Positions 1 through 10,710 are shown, counted from the first letter of the stretch. The stretch is 64,000 nt of DNA from Lactuca virosa (GCA_928212115.1 CAKMRJ010005745.1:220726855-220790854), one strand, 5' to 3'. Numbers and translations: made by a program. The notes: a model not told the origin generated them from the sequence alone.

Positions 1-427
1 GTTCAAAGCTTTCCCATATAGCAGCACCAGAGTCATCATAGAGTAGGAAGTTACCCGAATCAAGCATGGAAGCAGAGGTTGCGGGAACCCTCTGATTTGT
101 GATATTTTTATCTTCGCCATTAGTGTGGAGAAGCAACCAACCATTTGTAAGGAGCTTAATGGAACTGTTTGAGGAGACAAGTGGGTCATCACGGTTTGCA
201 GTCCAAACAACTATGATTTCGGGTTTGGTTTTGAGCCATATTCCGACCCTAAAACCATTATCTTCCACGTAGAAACCAAATGCAAAAAGGCCTGAAGGCG
301 AGAGCCATGCAGGGTTTGAGTATGGGTTCAATGAGGAACCTAAGGTGATATTATGGGAGGTGAATTGAGATCCTTGAGTTATTAAAAGAAAGAATAGTCT
401 TAGGAAGATAAGTAAGATGAAGGCCAT
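1..427 (-). CDS. G-type lectin receptor-like kinase, 5' exon (partial)
   Basis: Reading the minus strand from the ATG at 425-427 gives 142 uninterrupted codons that run off the left edge, so only the N-terminus is seen. Residues 1-19 (MAFILLIFLRLFFLLITQG) form a hydrophobic signal peptide. The rest matches a bulb-type (G-type) lectin domain: WLSPSGLFAFGF near residues 41-52, the core GIWLKTKPEIIVVWTANRDDP near 61-81, and the repeat signature DSGNFLLYD near 124-132, ending at a WESFE-like motif. This pattern is typical of the LECRK/RLK1 branch of S-domain receptor-like kinases, plasma-membrane proteins often tied to defence. The transmembrane and kinase parts, if present, lie outside the window. 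No stop or frameshift is seen and codon use looks normal. Call strong for the domain; kinase identity is inferred from the family. It could also be a kinase-less lectin protein. Confidence 0.88.
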   Translation of the reverse strand, partial: MAFILLIFLRLFFLLITQGSQFTSHNITLGSSLNPYSNPAWLSPSGLFAFGFYVEDNGFRVGIWLKTKPEIIVVWTANRDDPLVSSNSSIKLLTNGWLLLHTNGEDKNITNQRVPATSASMLDSGNFLLYDDSGAAIWESFE

Positions 428-529
428 ATTATAGAGGTGAAAGTGAGATGCTGCAGTTTATGCTGGAGAAGAATGAATCAGCCCAATAAAAAGGAATCAA
501 AGTAAATGATCAAGCCTTTATATTTCTGC

Positions 530-536
530 TATATAT
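530..536 (-). promoter_or_regulatory. TATA box of the lectin kinase gene
   Basis: On the minus strand TATATAT lies about 105 bases before the start codon. A TATA box at this distance would put transcription start near 500 and give a leader of about 75 bases. Position and sequence are seen; function is inferred. Confidence 0.6.
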
Positions 537-561
537 AGATAGAAAAGTTCTTTCTATACAC

Positions 562-642
562 TTGACTGTATATTGACTAGAGTGTAGGAATAATAAAACG
601 ATGTTGCAACCTTTGACTGATTTGAACCCTTTGACCCGTCAA
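562..642. promoter_or_regulatory. Cluster of five W-box cores
   Basis: TTGAC cores occur at 562-566, 573-577, 613-617 and 631-635, and an inverted one (GTCAA) at 638-642, all within 81 bases just upstream of the TATA box. TTGAC(C/T) is the known core bound by WRKY factors, so this region may make the lectin kinase gene respond to pathogens or wounding. Binding is inferred, not shown. Confidence 0.5.
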
Positions 643-941
643 CCTAATAAACATTTCCTATCATATGGAATTGATCGAGGTCCATTCCAAACCAGAAAGT
701 GTGTGGAAAAAAATGTGAGGTTGCTAAAATAGCCTCATGGATGTGGCCCCAAAGTACGAAAAATTCTTTGCAGTTATAGTAACGCTTGTAGATGCAATGT
801 AATTAAAATCTTGTAGATATATACTAAAATTAAAATGTGGACCACATCCACATCAGCATAGAAATTAACTTGTGGAAACAAACGAGACTTTAGTTACTAC
901 AAAACAAAACAAGAGTAAAATGCCGATATGTTGAAAATAAA
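643..941. other. Upstream intergenic stretch, no gene seen
   Basis: AT-rich single-copy-looking sequence between the kinase promoter and the start of the CACTA element. No coding potential, RNA gene or repeat was recognised. Confidence 0.5.
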
Positions 942-964
942 CACTACAAGGATCTAACCTTTGC

Positions 965-1482
965 AGACGACACCTATCCAGTGTCGTCGGCAAAAGTCGA
1001 TCTATAGAGACGACAGGTCGTCTGGACAGCGTTTTCAAACATTGACCATATGTCTTTGACCAGAAAAGCTATACAGACGACAAGTCGTCTGCATAGGCTC
1101 GGCGGGAAGGGGCAAAATATTGGCGGTATATCGAATTTCTATACCGACATGTCGTCGGGAGGAGGAATTAAAAAAATATTTTCGATTTATTTTAATTCTT
1201 TGTCGCAGAAAAGCAATACGATGCCGTTTTGGTCAGCCTATGTAGACGACATGTCGTCGGTATAGGGTGCTTAAAAAATTAATTTCGATTTATTTTTTAT
1301 CCGTCTTGCAGAAATGGAATACGATGTCGTTTTGGTCACGCTATCCAGACGACATGTCGTCTGGAAAAGGTGAGACCGATCCGCGTGAAAACCATTTTTT
1401 ATTTTATTTTATATTTTAATGACGTGAAGTGGAACGACGCCGTTTTCATTTACGTATAGAGACGACATGTCGTCTCTATAGG
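965..1482. repeat. CACTA subterminal palindromic repeats
   Basis: Seven near-palindromes of the type GACGACATGTCGTC occur near 965, 1011, 1074, 1143, 1241, 1347 and 1459, with the two centre positions varying (ATGT, AGGT, AAGT, or an 8-base spacer). In the En/Spm family such subterminal repeats bind the TNPA-like protein that brings the ends together. The repeats are seen; binding is inferred from the family. Confidence 0.75.
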
Positions 1483-1904
1483 GTTTCGCTGTAACAAAGA
1501 CGCTTTCAGTCTTCATTTTCCAGTCGGCTGCCCCTTCCATTTTCCTCTCAAGCTTCGGCGATCCCAGACAGTTTTCGGCGTTCCACTTCATCGGCCAGCT
1601 AAAAGGTAAGGTCTTGGTCCTTGATTTCTTCTTAATTAGTAAGAGCTTGAGTTTTTACTCCGATTTTGGGGGATTTGTTTCCGGTTTTGGAGCCCTAAAA
1701 CATTGCCGCCGGCCGGACAAAAACGGTGACCACCACCATAGAAAACGATTTCTGGTGATATACCTATCTTCACCGCCGATTTTAAGGTTGGTTTTTGATT
1801 TTTTTCCCTGCTTAAGGAAACGTGAATGCTTCAGTTCTTTGTTTTTTCTTGTTCCTTCAATACACCATGATATATATACTTTCTTAGATTTTTTTGGTTA
1901 ATTG

Positions 1905-1906
<2 letters not shown>

Positions 1907-1992
<86 letters not shown>

Positions 1993-1995
1993 TAT
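1907..1995. repeat. AT dinucleotide microsatellite
   Basis: About 89 bases of almost pure TA repeats with a few phase breaks, inside the CACTA element upstream of the transposase. Confidence 0.95.
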
Positions 1996-2090
1996 GCATT
2001 TTGAGGAATGAAAGTGTGTTTTGGCATGAAAATGAAAATGAAGTTATATAGGCATGATTTGTTTATGCTCATTGTGGTATGATTGTATGA

Positions 2091-2300
2091 AATTGAATGT
2101 ATGTTTGAAATTGGATGAAAATTGGAATTATATGTTTGATTTTGAAATTGGATGAAAATTGGAATTGTATGTTTGATTGTATGAAATTAGATGAAAATTG
2201 GAATTGTATGTTTAATTTTGTTTTTGTATGATGTTTGATTTTGTATTTAGATGTATACATTTGTATTGTATGTCTAAAATGAAATGAAAATTGGAATTGG
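2091..2300. repeat. Degenerate short tandem repeats
   Basis: Variants of a roughly 30-40 base unit built from GTATGTTTGA, AAATTGGATG and AAAATTGGAATT recur four to five times. No coding function is supported. The following 2300-2826 is AT-rich spacer, in which a short phrase (TTAATGTTGGTC.TTACAACT) appears at about 2430 and 2648. Confidence 0.65.
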
Positions 2301-2826
2301 ATGTATTGTGTATATGTATGATTATGTGATATTTAGGTTTAATAGTTTGAGTGTATATAAAGAAAGTGCATTTTGAGGTATGAAAGTGCTTAATATGGTT
2401 TCAACGTGCTTAATTTCGTTAGTGACTTAATGTTGGTCGTTACAACTTTAGCTTAATTAGGTTATTAATAACAACATACTTTTAGTAATTTAAAATTAAT
2501 TATAAAATAAAGTTGAATTAATTTTAAAAAAATCAATAAAAAAGAAAATATTAAATTAATTGTAAAATCAAATTAATATTAATTTTAAAATAAAATCAAA
2601 TTAATTATAAAATCAAATTAAATTAGTTTTAAAATCAAATTAGTGACTTAATGTTGGTCATTACAACTCTATCCAATCTGTCTGATTTTTACTTCTCGAG
2701 TATATATTTTTTATATACTTGTGAATACTTTATCCGTTCTCGGGTATATATTTATTTATCTAGCCCAAATACAATCTAACTTTCGATAACTATATATATA
2801 ATATAATTTTTAATAATGAAACAACA

Positions 2827-4506
2827 ATGACGATCGATAAGAGTTGGATTAGAGAGAACCAAATGTCTTCAAAATACTTGGAAGGTCTTAAAATTTTTAT
2901 GAAGATTGTTGAGAAACATGTCAATTCTAAAGGCAAAGTGTGCTGCCCGTGTAAAACGTGTGTGAATTCGTATCGACATGTTTTACCTACGGTTTATGCC
3001 CACTTACATGACATTGGGTTTCTCAAAACATATACTACGTGGATTCATCACGGTGAGAAACATGTCGGTTCTTCGGATTTAAGCTACAATCCGACTCCAA
3101 GAACAAACACGCCCACAAGTAATGAGATGTTTGATGTAATTGATGATGTTATGGCGGAACAAAATACAAATGAAGAAAATATAGACGAGGAGGGACGATG
3201 TATAGACCCGAAATTTGATGATTTGTTTGAGGAGCTCAATACCAAGTTATACCTTGAATGTAGCGATATGTATGCCTTAAACTTTTTTTCAAAGTTGTTG
3301 CATATTAAAGTGATCAATAGATGGACAAATAGTTCGTTTGACCAACTTGTAGAGTTACTAAGAGCTGCTTTCCCGAAGAGCAAGATTTCAGCTTGACACT
3401 ATGAAGCTAAAAAGAAGTTGAGAAAGATAGGGTTAGGATATCAATCGATCCACGCTTGCAAAAATGATTGTGCTTTGTTTTGGAAGGAGAACAGTTCCAT
3501 GCAGAATTGCCCGATTTGTAAAGAGAGTAGATGGGTGGACACAACTACAAAGGGGAAGAAAGTACCACAAAAAGTGTTGCGGTACTTTCCTTTGACTCCA
3601 AGACTTCGACGAATGTACAGCTCCAGATTCACAGCCAAAGATATGAGTTGGCATCATGGGCGGCTCAATCATTTTGGTGGCTCTAAGCGAGCCAAAATTT
3701 TCGGGCCCTTTGGCCTTTACTATACTCGAAAATCGAAAACAGATGAGATTAATATTTCGCAGAAATCAGAATTGGTAGAAGAATGCAAAGTCGTTTCAGT
3801 TTCATGAGTGCAGCGATCGTTGATTTATTTTTCTGCTTAATTTATTTTGTGGTTACCGGATTGAATTTTTTAATGGACTAAACCTTTGGACTTTGGAGAA
3901 TATAGGTCTCCTTAGAATTGGGGGCCCTAAGCCCTACCTTAAAAAATCTCTACATAGAGTCGGACCTGGTTGGCATAATACTGGACGCTCAATAGATGAT
4001 ATGATGTATCATCCGGTTGATGGGAAGTCATGGCAAGATTTTGATCAAAGATATCCAGAGTTTGCTAAAGAACCTAGAAATGTTCGTCTAGGTTTGGCTG
4101 CTGATGGCTTCAATCCATTCGGCAACTTTAATAGTACTTATAGTACTTGGCCGATTATATTAACTACCTACAATACACCACCATGGATATGTATGAAAGA
4201 GTCTTCTTTCATGCTAACTTTGCTGATTCCTGGCCCTAAATCACCCTCAAAGGACATTGATGTTTTCTTGAGGCCTTTGGTGGATGAGTTGAAAATGTTG
4301 TGGGCCGAAGGAGTCCAAATGAGAGATGCATCAACCAATATCGTATTCAACATGCGTGCGATGTTGTTATGGACTATCAATGATTTTCCAGCGCGTGGAA
4401 GTTTGTCTGGATGGAGCGGTCAAGGTTATTTAGCATGCCCTACTTGTAACGCAGACACATCTTCCATTCATGTCACCAACAAGATGTCTTATGTTGGTCA
4501 TAGATG
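2827..4506 (+). pseudogene. CACTA TNP2-type transposase, broken
   Basis: Residues 1-77 from the ATG at 2827 (opening MTIDKSWI, with the Cys pairs CCPCKTC and TTWIHHGE) match the plant transposase-associated domain found at the N-terminus of TNP2 proteins. A TGA at 3394-3396 interrupts the frame, which resumes in phase with the TNP2 core (IHACKNDCALFW, CPICKESRW; then HPVDGKSWQDFDQRYPEF and LGLAADGFNPF after 3990, and the Cys pair CPTC near 4440). A 311-base insert at 3658-3968 splits the core. The reading frame ends at about 4506, well before the usual C-terminus, so the last part of the catalytic domain is missing. Transposition in cis is not possible. Confidence 0.85.
3658..3968. mobile_element. 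Small insert inside the transposase gene
   Basis: The 311 bases are flanked by an imperfect 11-base duplication, GTTGGCATCAT (3647-3657) and GTTGGCATAAT (3969-3979). The duplication falls inside transposase codons (the SWHH region), and the frame on both sides is that of TNP2, so the segment is a later insertion. Its ends (GGGCGGCTCAATC and AGTCGGACCTG) are only weakly inverted. Duplication length fits a MULE-type MITE (9-11 bases) or a short retroposon; no poly-A tail or tRNA-like head is clear. Confidence 0.6.
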
Positions 4507-4552
4507 ATTCTTGCATATGAACCATTAGTGGGGGCAAATTTTATTCATGTCA

Positions 4553-5168
4553 CCAAAGGCTTATTGGTAAACTCGTATATCTTACTGTTACTAGACCTTA
4601 TATTTCCTATGATGTTCAGGTTCTTAGTCAATTTATGCACAAACCCATAAAATCTCATTTGAAAGTTGCTTTTATATTATTGAGGTATTTGAAAAGTAGT
4701 CTTGGAAAATGAGTTTAATAAACTAAGTCAATTGTTTTTGAGCTGAAAGGGTTTGTTGATGCAGATTGGGCTAAGTGCCTGACTACAAGAAAGTCTGTAA
4801 TAGGTTATATGGTTTATTTTAATAATTCCTTGATATCTTGGAAGAGTAAGAAACAGTCTACTGTTTCTAGATCTTCTACTGAATCTGAGTATAGAGCTCT
4901 TGGCTCTGTTACATGTGAAATAATTTGGATTTTGAAAAGTCTTATTTGAGTTGGATATTAAAGGTTTTACTCCTGTTTCTGTTTTTTGTGATAATGAATC
5001 AACAATTAAGTTAGCTCTTAATCCTGTTTCCGTGAAAGGACAAAGCATTTTGAAATTGATCTCCATTTTGTTAGAGAAAAAAATTCTAATGGATTATTAA
5101 AACTAGTTAAAATAAATTCTTATGGTCAAAATGATGACATTCTTACTAAATCTTTAAATGTTAAATAA
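4553..5168 (+). pseudogene. Copia RNase H remnant
   Basis: The translated segment carries family landmarks in order: LIGKLVYLTVTRPYISYD, then VDADWAK (first catalytic Asp of RNase H), SRSSTESEYRAL (catalytic Glu), FCDNESTIKLALNP and DDILTKSLN near the end. Several stops and frameshifts separate these blocks (for example after the SSLG block near 4710 and near 4947). RT, integrase and gag are absent. The 3' tail stops about 80 bases before the LTR, as in intact copia elements. Confidence 0.8.
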
Positions 5169-5771
5169 CATGGTTTTTTGTCAAATAAAATGGGTCTTAT
5201 TGATGTTTTCGGAAAAGAAAAATAATAAATATTTCGATTGAGGAGGATGTTGAAAATAATAAATATTTTACAATCTCATGTTTATTATTTTTCTTTTACG
5301 AGTTAATTGTAATACAATTGTGAAAGAAGGGGTAATTGTGTTCAATATAGATTGTGTTGGTTTTTGGAAGTAAATATGCAGGTTAAAGCACGCGGGTTTT
5401 GTCCACGGGTCGAATCTTGTTCGGATCCGATTCATATCCATGAACCGAGGTATAAAGTAAGAGAGAGAGTGGAGGATTGATCATTCAGTCATTTTTCAGA
5501 TCAAACGTATTAGGGTTTTCTCTCTTTATCTCTCTCATTTTCTCACCTGTAACGTTAGGGTTTGTACGCAGTTCTTGTTTACATAACTTTCAGATGTGTT
5601 TCTATGATAGTGATAGAATAGGTTGAGTGATTCATCTAGAGAGTAGATTAGGGTTTTTGTAGTGAGTTTTATGTTGTAAGTATCTTGAAAACCTTCTGTT
5701 TCTTAATCATCAAATTGTAACACCGGGTTCATGATATGATTTTATTTAAGTTTTATTCTTATTTTTGCCAC

Positions 5772-6822
5772 GAACTCGGCGAGTCTACGTCCCGACTCGC
5801 CGAGTAGCAGCAGGGTGGACACGGGATTTGAGCGGTGAACTCGGCGAGTCGATGCATGGACTCGGCGAGTCCACCCGTCTGAATGAAACTCTATTTCCAG
5901 ACATTGCACCCGAATTTACCCATTCTAAAACACCCATTTCGTCCCATTTTCCTCCCAGAGAGCAGTAGAGAACAACCCTAGCTCCTTTAGTGTTCTTGAG
6001 AGATTTTGATCTTCCAAAGAAGGTTTTGGAGCTTAGAAGAAGAAGGAGGAAGTTGGAGTGTTCCAGAAGTGAAGGAAGAACCGGAATCTTCTCTGGGGAA
6101 GGCATCAAACCAGGTAATAAAACCCTCACTTTGCTCATTAGCTCTTAGGTTCGTTTTTGTCCCCAATGGTTGATCTTCAAGCCTTAAAACCCCCAGATTT
6201 CGTATGTATATGTGATAACCAGACCCTAGGAACTGAGACCCATGAGTTGGATCGGTTGCATGTCTCAAAATTGGCCAGAATGGGTGAAGAGTCGAAGGGT
6301 ACTCGGCGAGTGCCAAAGTGCACTCGGCGAGTTTCATGAAGATGGCCTTAGACTCGGCGAGTTGGATAAACGACTCGGCGAGTCCTATGAAGATTGTCTG
6401 GTACTCGGCGAGTCGTTCCTCAAGCTCGGCGAGTCCCTTGATTATAGCCTTGAACTCGACGAGTTGTTCTTCCAACTCGGCGAGCCATATGATCAGTCAC
6501 TAGGATAAGAAGGGTTTAAGTGTAGGAGGTCCAACCCTCCGTAGTCGCACGTGGAATTAGCAATTTAATGTGTAGCTATAGTCCCAGAATCTCCAAATCT
6601 CGAGGGTTGATGTTCCGATGGAAGATTGGAGCGAATTGTGAGATCTGTTCGTCGGACTCGGCGAGTCACCCCCTTGGACTCGGCGAGTCCAGTCGCGGGT
6701 TTGTTAGTTGTCCCCGTCTAGCGAGTCAGGCTGACTCAGTGAGTGGGAACAGGGACCCGACGAGTCAGAGTCGGGCTAGACATAGAAGGACTCGGCGAGT
6801 CGTCATATGGACTCGGCGAGTC
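5772..6822. repeat. ACTCGGCGAGT palindrome clusters
   Basis: About 18 copies or close variants of the 11-base palindrome ACTCG-N-CGAGT, in three clusters (5772-5881, 6299-6486, 6655-6822). The centre base is mostly G here. Arms stay complementary while flanks vary, and many copies are spaced 18-30 bases apart. Confidence 0.85.
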
Positions 6823-7057
6823 CAGTCAATCAGAAGGTTGACTTTGACCAAGGAGTTGACTTTGACCGGTCATTTGACCTTAGGGGTATTTATGAGTACC
6901 TGATGCATGTTTATGGATTTATAGCCGGAGGGATTACCGGTGCGGCAGCCAGACGTAGTCTGAGCAGGTTTTCGGCAGCTACTCTCGAGGTGAGTTTCCT
7001 TCCAGTAGGGACGGGTCTAAGGCACCAAGGCCGGCCCGTATAGACGATATGTTAGTA

Positions 7058-7294
7058 TCGGAGTGTGGGCGGAGCCCGTATCTCATAGCTGAGTTTGATT
7101 GTGTTATATGCCAGTATGATAGAATTGCTTATACTTGTTGTCTGTGTGATACTTGTATGTTATGGTTTAGTAGCGGAGTGTGGCCGAGGCCCATATCTCC
7201 ATGGATAGCAGAGTGTGGGCGAGGCCCGTACCTCTCAGAAAGTAAAGTGTGGGCGAGGCCCGTATCTCTATGGGTGTGGGCGAGGCCCGTATCC
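7058..7294. repeat. LTR minisatellite, GAGTGTGGGCGAGGCCCGTA unit
   Basis: Five imperfect units containing GTGTGGGCGAGGCCCGTAT at about 7064, 7173, 7211, 7247 and 7273, spaced 26-110 bases. It lies about 50 bases before the conserved ACTCAC box of the same LTR. Confidence 0.8.
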
Positions 7295-7341
7295 CTTAGT
7301 TACTCATTATATGATTGTATGGTATGTGGCATTATGGGGGA

Positions 7342-7384
7342 ACTCACTAAGCTTCGTGCTTACGTTTTATAGTTTTGTTTTCAG
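7342..7384 (+). promoter_or_regulatory. Conserved LTR hairpin and splice-acceptor box
   Basis: ACTCAC (7342-7347) is followed by TAAGCTTCGTGCTTAC, in which AAGC pairs with GCTT. CTTAC resembles a branch point, its A at 7362, and TTTTCAG/G ends 22 bases later at 7384. The same arrangement recurs in the other gypsy LTRs of the window. Confidence 0.5.
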
Positions 7385-7661
7385 GTACCTCTTCAGCTAG
7401 GGGAAAGGAGCCGGCGCGGTAGCGACATATCACACACTCTCATGTTTTCCGCACTATGGATTTCCTGGGATGTACTCTGAATATTTTACCATGATGTTAC
7501 CGGTTCTCAGACATAAATTAATATTATGAATGTTTTGTAACGACGTTTTTATGAATTAACCTAATTTAAAAATGAAATTTTTAGCTGGTATTTTTCGGGA
7601 TGTTACACAAATGATATAAGAAATGATGATGTTGGGAAAGTTTTATTTGTCTGTTTCGACA

Positions 7662-8163
7662 CCCCATCTATCAAAAAATATGGTCGGTTTTTTTAACAAC
7701 AAATTCAAGATACAATAAAGCAACACATGTAGAATTTCATTAACATATACACAATTTTGGGTAATAAACAAATTGAAATTATTAGCAAGGATTTCGATTT
7801 CTAAAAGTTGTGTTTCAATAGAAGCACATATTTTAGTAGTCATGTAAAAGAAAGGGTAAATTACACGGATGGTCCCTGTGCTTTAGGGTAATCTGCGTGA
7901 TTGGTCCCTAACAAGTTTTTTTTAACTCGAACCGTCCCTATTATATATTTTTATTGCACGTTTAGTCCCTACCACTCTTAAAAATACTATTTTGCCCTTT
8001 TGAATTTTTTATATTTTTCTTATAACACATGTAATTATTATTAAAAAAATTGATAACTAAAATGAGGGAATCACACCCTTTATCTCTTCCCCGTTACCAT
8101 TTTACCTTCATCTCTTTAAAACCCACCACACGTCATTTTCCTCTCTTACGTTTTCATCTATAT
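7662..8163. other. Intergenic, with a GGTCCCT-type dispersed repeat
   Basis: Between the copia LTR and the next LTR lies AT-rich sequence without coding potential. From about 7857 (AATTACACGGATGGTCCCTG) to about 8000 it looks like the head of a common plant dispersed repeat with GGTCCCT/AGTCCCT words; the other end is missing. The assignment is weak. Confidence 0.35.
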
Positions 8164-8531
8164 TGTCACACCCCAGCCGGCGGCGGAAACACTGTGACAA
8201 CCGTCAATTTTTGGCCAAGTCAAAGTCAACTAAAGTCAACGAGTCAAACCGGTCAACTCATCTAACCCTTGTACATTAGGGTTTCCATTATGATTCTCAT
8301 TGTACTACTCGCAATCTTAATATAAAGTATCACTTAGAGTTTTCACGTGTTCGAAAATTCTAAACCCTAATCAGGGTAAGTGATGAATCTACTCGATAAA
8401 ACATTATTTCATACCCCTCGAGAGCGTATAACATTCATAACAAGGCTTAACAGAGTGGAAGAACCTTGTGTTACAAAGCCAAACACTCAAAAAGGTCACA
8501 AAAGAAGTCTCTCCAAATCTCTTTCACTCTA

Positions 8532-8825
8532 TCTCTCCAAGTACGTGAAATCTCTCCCAAAACTCTCTAAGTAGGAGAAATCTCTCCAAGTACGTGAAAT
8601 CTCTCCCAAAACTCTCTAAGTAGGAGAAATCTCTCCAAGTACGTGAAATCTCTCCCAAATCTCTCTCTGTAGGAGAAATCTCTCCAAGAATGTGAAATCT
8701 CTCCCAAATCTCTCTCTGTAGGAGAAATCTCTCCAAGAATGTGAAATCTCTCCCAGATCTCTCTCTCTGTATGAGAAATCTCTCCAAGTGTGTGAAATCT
8801 CTCCCAAATCTCTCTCAAAATCTCT
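8532..8825. repeat. 49-base tandem repeat in solo LTR
   Basis: About six copies of a 49-base CT-rich unit (TCTCTCCAAGTACGTGAAAT and continuing to GTAGGAGAAA), the first starting at 8532, the second at 8581. Long open frames on the minus strand here are produced by the repeat and are not genes. Confidence 0.9.
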
Positions 8826-9923
8826 TTCAACTTTTTATAATCTTTCGGGTCATCCCGACACTTAACTTGGTGAAAAACCGCGCAAAACGGGGAGTTTATG
8901 CGAAAATCAGCCAAATAGGGCCGAAGTCCCTCTATAGGGACCAAACCCTCCTTGAGCCGAAGCCCCAAGAGCCAAGACCGAAGTCCCCTTGAGTAGCCGC
9001 AGCCATCGGACCGCAATGACTAAGGACTAGAACTACTGAGGACTGAGGCTGCTGAAGACCGGAGCGCTAAACCGCACCCGCAACTGAGCACCGCACCTGA
9101 CCCTGCCTTCGGTCCCTTCGGACGAACCCGCCTGCGGTACCTGCTCGGACCGCAGTCCCTTCCCCTCGGATCCAATGCACCAACCAAACCACCCTTCCGG
9201 TTCTAATGCTGCTAAGACCGAAGTCCCTCGCCCTGACTTCGGATTTTCCATTTTCCACCCGGTTTTCGACCACGACTCCGTTTTAAGCCCGATTTTAATT
9301 ATTTTAACGAGGAATTTTCACCCAAACTTATATTTTGATATATAAGACCCCATATATTCATAAATTAAGCATATTTTTAGGGAAATCCTTATTTAAGGAT
9401 AAAAATCTATTAAATAAAATCTTGAGGTGGAGTGTTGACTTTACTTTAGTTTATGACACAAGCAACCACCCACACCCACTCCATGACCAGCCCACACCCC
9501 CCACCATACCTGGTCATTCATCGTCCTTTTCCCATCATTTCCCAACCCCCTTTCCTTGTCTAAGGCTGAAATCTATCCTCTCTCCTAACACTCTCTCTCA
9601 TTTTCTCATTCTTCCACCAAAGATTAAACACATTTTCTCTCTCAATTCTCTCACTAAAATTCGAGATTCAAGGGCCTTCTTCCAAGCTTTTCTTCCACTT
9701 TTAGTAAGTATATTCATCCTCCATATAATTATTTCACTTCCTTCTACTCAAATCATAGATATTTTACACAAACATCATCACATTCATGTTAGATCTTCGA
9801 ACATTCAAGGCATCTTCTTAGTGTTCTTGAGTTGAACACTACCTTTCTCCATCATCCATCTACTGAAATCACTCAAGGTGAGTTCATACCCCTATCTTTT
9901 CATGTTTTTCTTAAGTTTTAAGA

Positions 9924-9938
9924 GGGGGGGGGGGGGGG
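9924..9938. repeat. Poly-G run
   Basis: Fifteen consecutive G in the solo LTR, 45 bases after the possible splice donor at 9878. Such runs are unstable and may be mis-sized in the assembly. Confidence 0.9.
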
Positions 9939-10710
9939 AATACAAGTTAAAACACCAAGAACACAACTAAACTCATTTAACAGCCTTCATCAGAAAAGTT
10001 CAACTCCATTCACGGACTATTTTGGTCAACTTAAACATTTTAGTTTTCAAAACTGTATTAGGTGCAAATAGTTCAGGTTCATACCTTTAAAATGACTAGT
10101 TGCACATCACCATACGATTTTTCTACGATTTATGGTGATTTTTACAAAACAGCCTATCATTTCAAAAATGAATTCGGACCAGTCTGTGAATATGAACATT
10201 TTAACACAAGTTAAAGACTTCCAAAAATCATAATAAACATTATGAGCAAACTAGACACATTTTATGAACTCTCAGAATTTACGGATTCAGTTTTCGACGT
10301 CGTATGATTTCTCTATAATTTTTCTAAAACAGTATAGAAATGTCAAAATCTAGATAACATCTTATAACTTTCAACGCACTTTGTAACATGTTGAGCAAAG
10401 TGTTAATCTTTAATGACTTCATATTTTACATGTGTTTCTTGTTGTGGGATAATTATATAACAGAAAATACTCAATGAATTTTAAGAATCCTCCATCATTA
10501 CCAATAGTACAAAACAAGGCATGATAAACATAGTTATATTTTGCTATACATTCGACGTACATAGAAAAGGGTTCTTATACACCATAAACAAACATACTAA
10601 ACTATAATAGGTATAGTTAGGTTGCATATACATTACAAACATTTTGATAGACTATAATAGGTATAGTTTATGTTCATTTACATTACGAATTCATTACAAA
10701 AGGTTTTTAA

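Larger units (their letters stand above)
942..4540 (+). mobile_element. Decayed CACTA (En/Spm) DNA transposon
   Basis: The element starts with the terminal sequence CACTACAAG at 942-950, the signature of CACTA transposons. It is followed by an array of subterminal palindromes (965-1482), an AT-rich stretch, and a broken TNP2-type transposase gene in the same orientation (2827-4506). No matching 3' terminus (CTTGTAGTG) was found; transposase similarity stops near 4506-4540, where copia sequence begins. A 15-base word (ATTCATGTCACCAA and neighbours) occurs at 4465-4479 and again at 4542-4556, flanking the junction. The right half is therefore deleted or was replaced. The element sits about 515 bases upstream of the lectin kinase start codon. 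Confidence 0.75.
5716..7607 (+). mobile_element. Gypsy-type solo LTR with TSD CAAAT
   Basis: The segment begins TGTAACACC and ends GGGATGTTACA, short inverted ends typical of the gypsy LTRs in this window. Perfect 5-base duplications CAAAT flank it (5711-5715 and 7608-7612). There is no primer-binding site, polypurine tract or internal region, so it is a solo LTR of 1,892 bases left by recombination between two LTRs. Inside are clusters of ACTCGGCGAGT palindromes, tandem TTGAC words (6837-6880), a minisatellite (7058-7294), a possible splice donor CAG/GTAATA at 6111-6119 and the conserved hairpin-acceptor box at 7342-7384. Confidence 0.9.
4553..7661 (+). mobile_element. 5'-truncated Ty1/copia element
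   Basis: Only the end of the RNase H region, a short 3' tail and the 3' LTR remain. The polypurine-like ATTGAGGAGGA at about 5237-5247 precedes an LTR that begins TGTTGAAA at 5249 and appears to end TTTCGACA at 7661. Its ends are inverted copies of each other (one mismatch). The LTR is interrupted by a gypsy solo LTR at 5716-7607; without it the LTR would be about 515 bases. No 5' LTR exists in the window. Confidence 0.65.

Noticed and set aside
1614..1901. Frame of 95 codons downstream of the CACTA palindromes
   Set aside because: No family features; position fits a 5' untranslated exon and intron of the transposase transcript (GTAAGG at 1605).
5655..5662. TTGTAGTG as a possible 3' end of the CACTA element
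   Set aside because: It lies inside the copia LTR, lacks the preceding subterminal palindromes and has no matching flank.
8524..9016. Overlapping minus-strand frames with ERFLLQRE-type repeats
   Set aside because: They are translations of the 49-base tandem repeat in three frames, with no start context or family similarity.
9335..9835. Frame of 166 codons rich in Pro, His, Ser and Leu
   Set aside because: Lies in the leader-like part of solo LTR H (CT-rich 5' untranslated type); no similarity and no counterpart in the related D LTRs.
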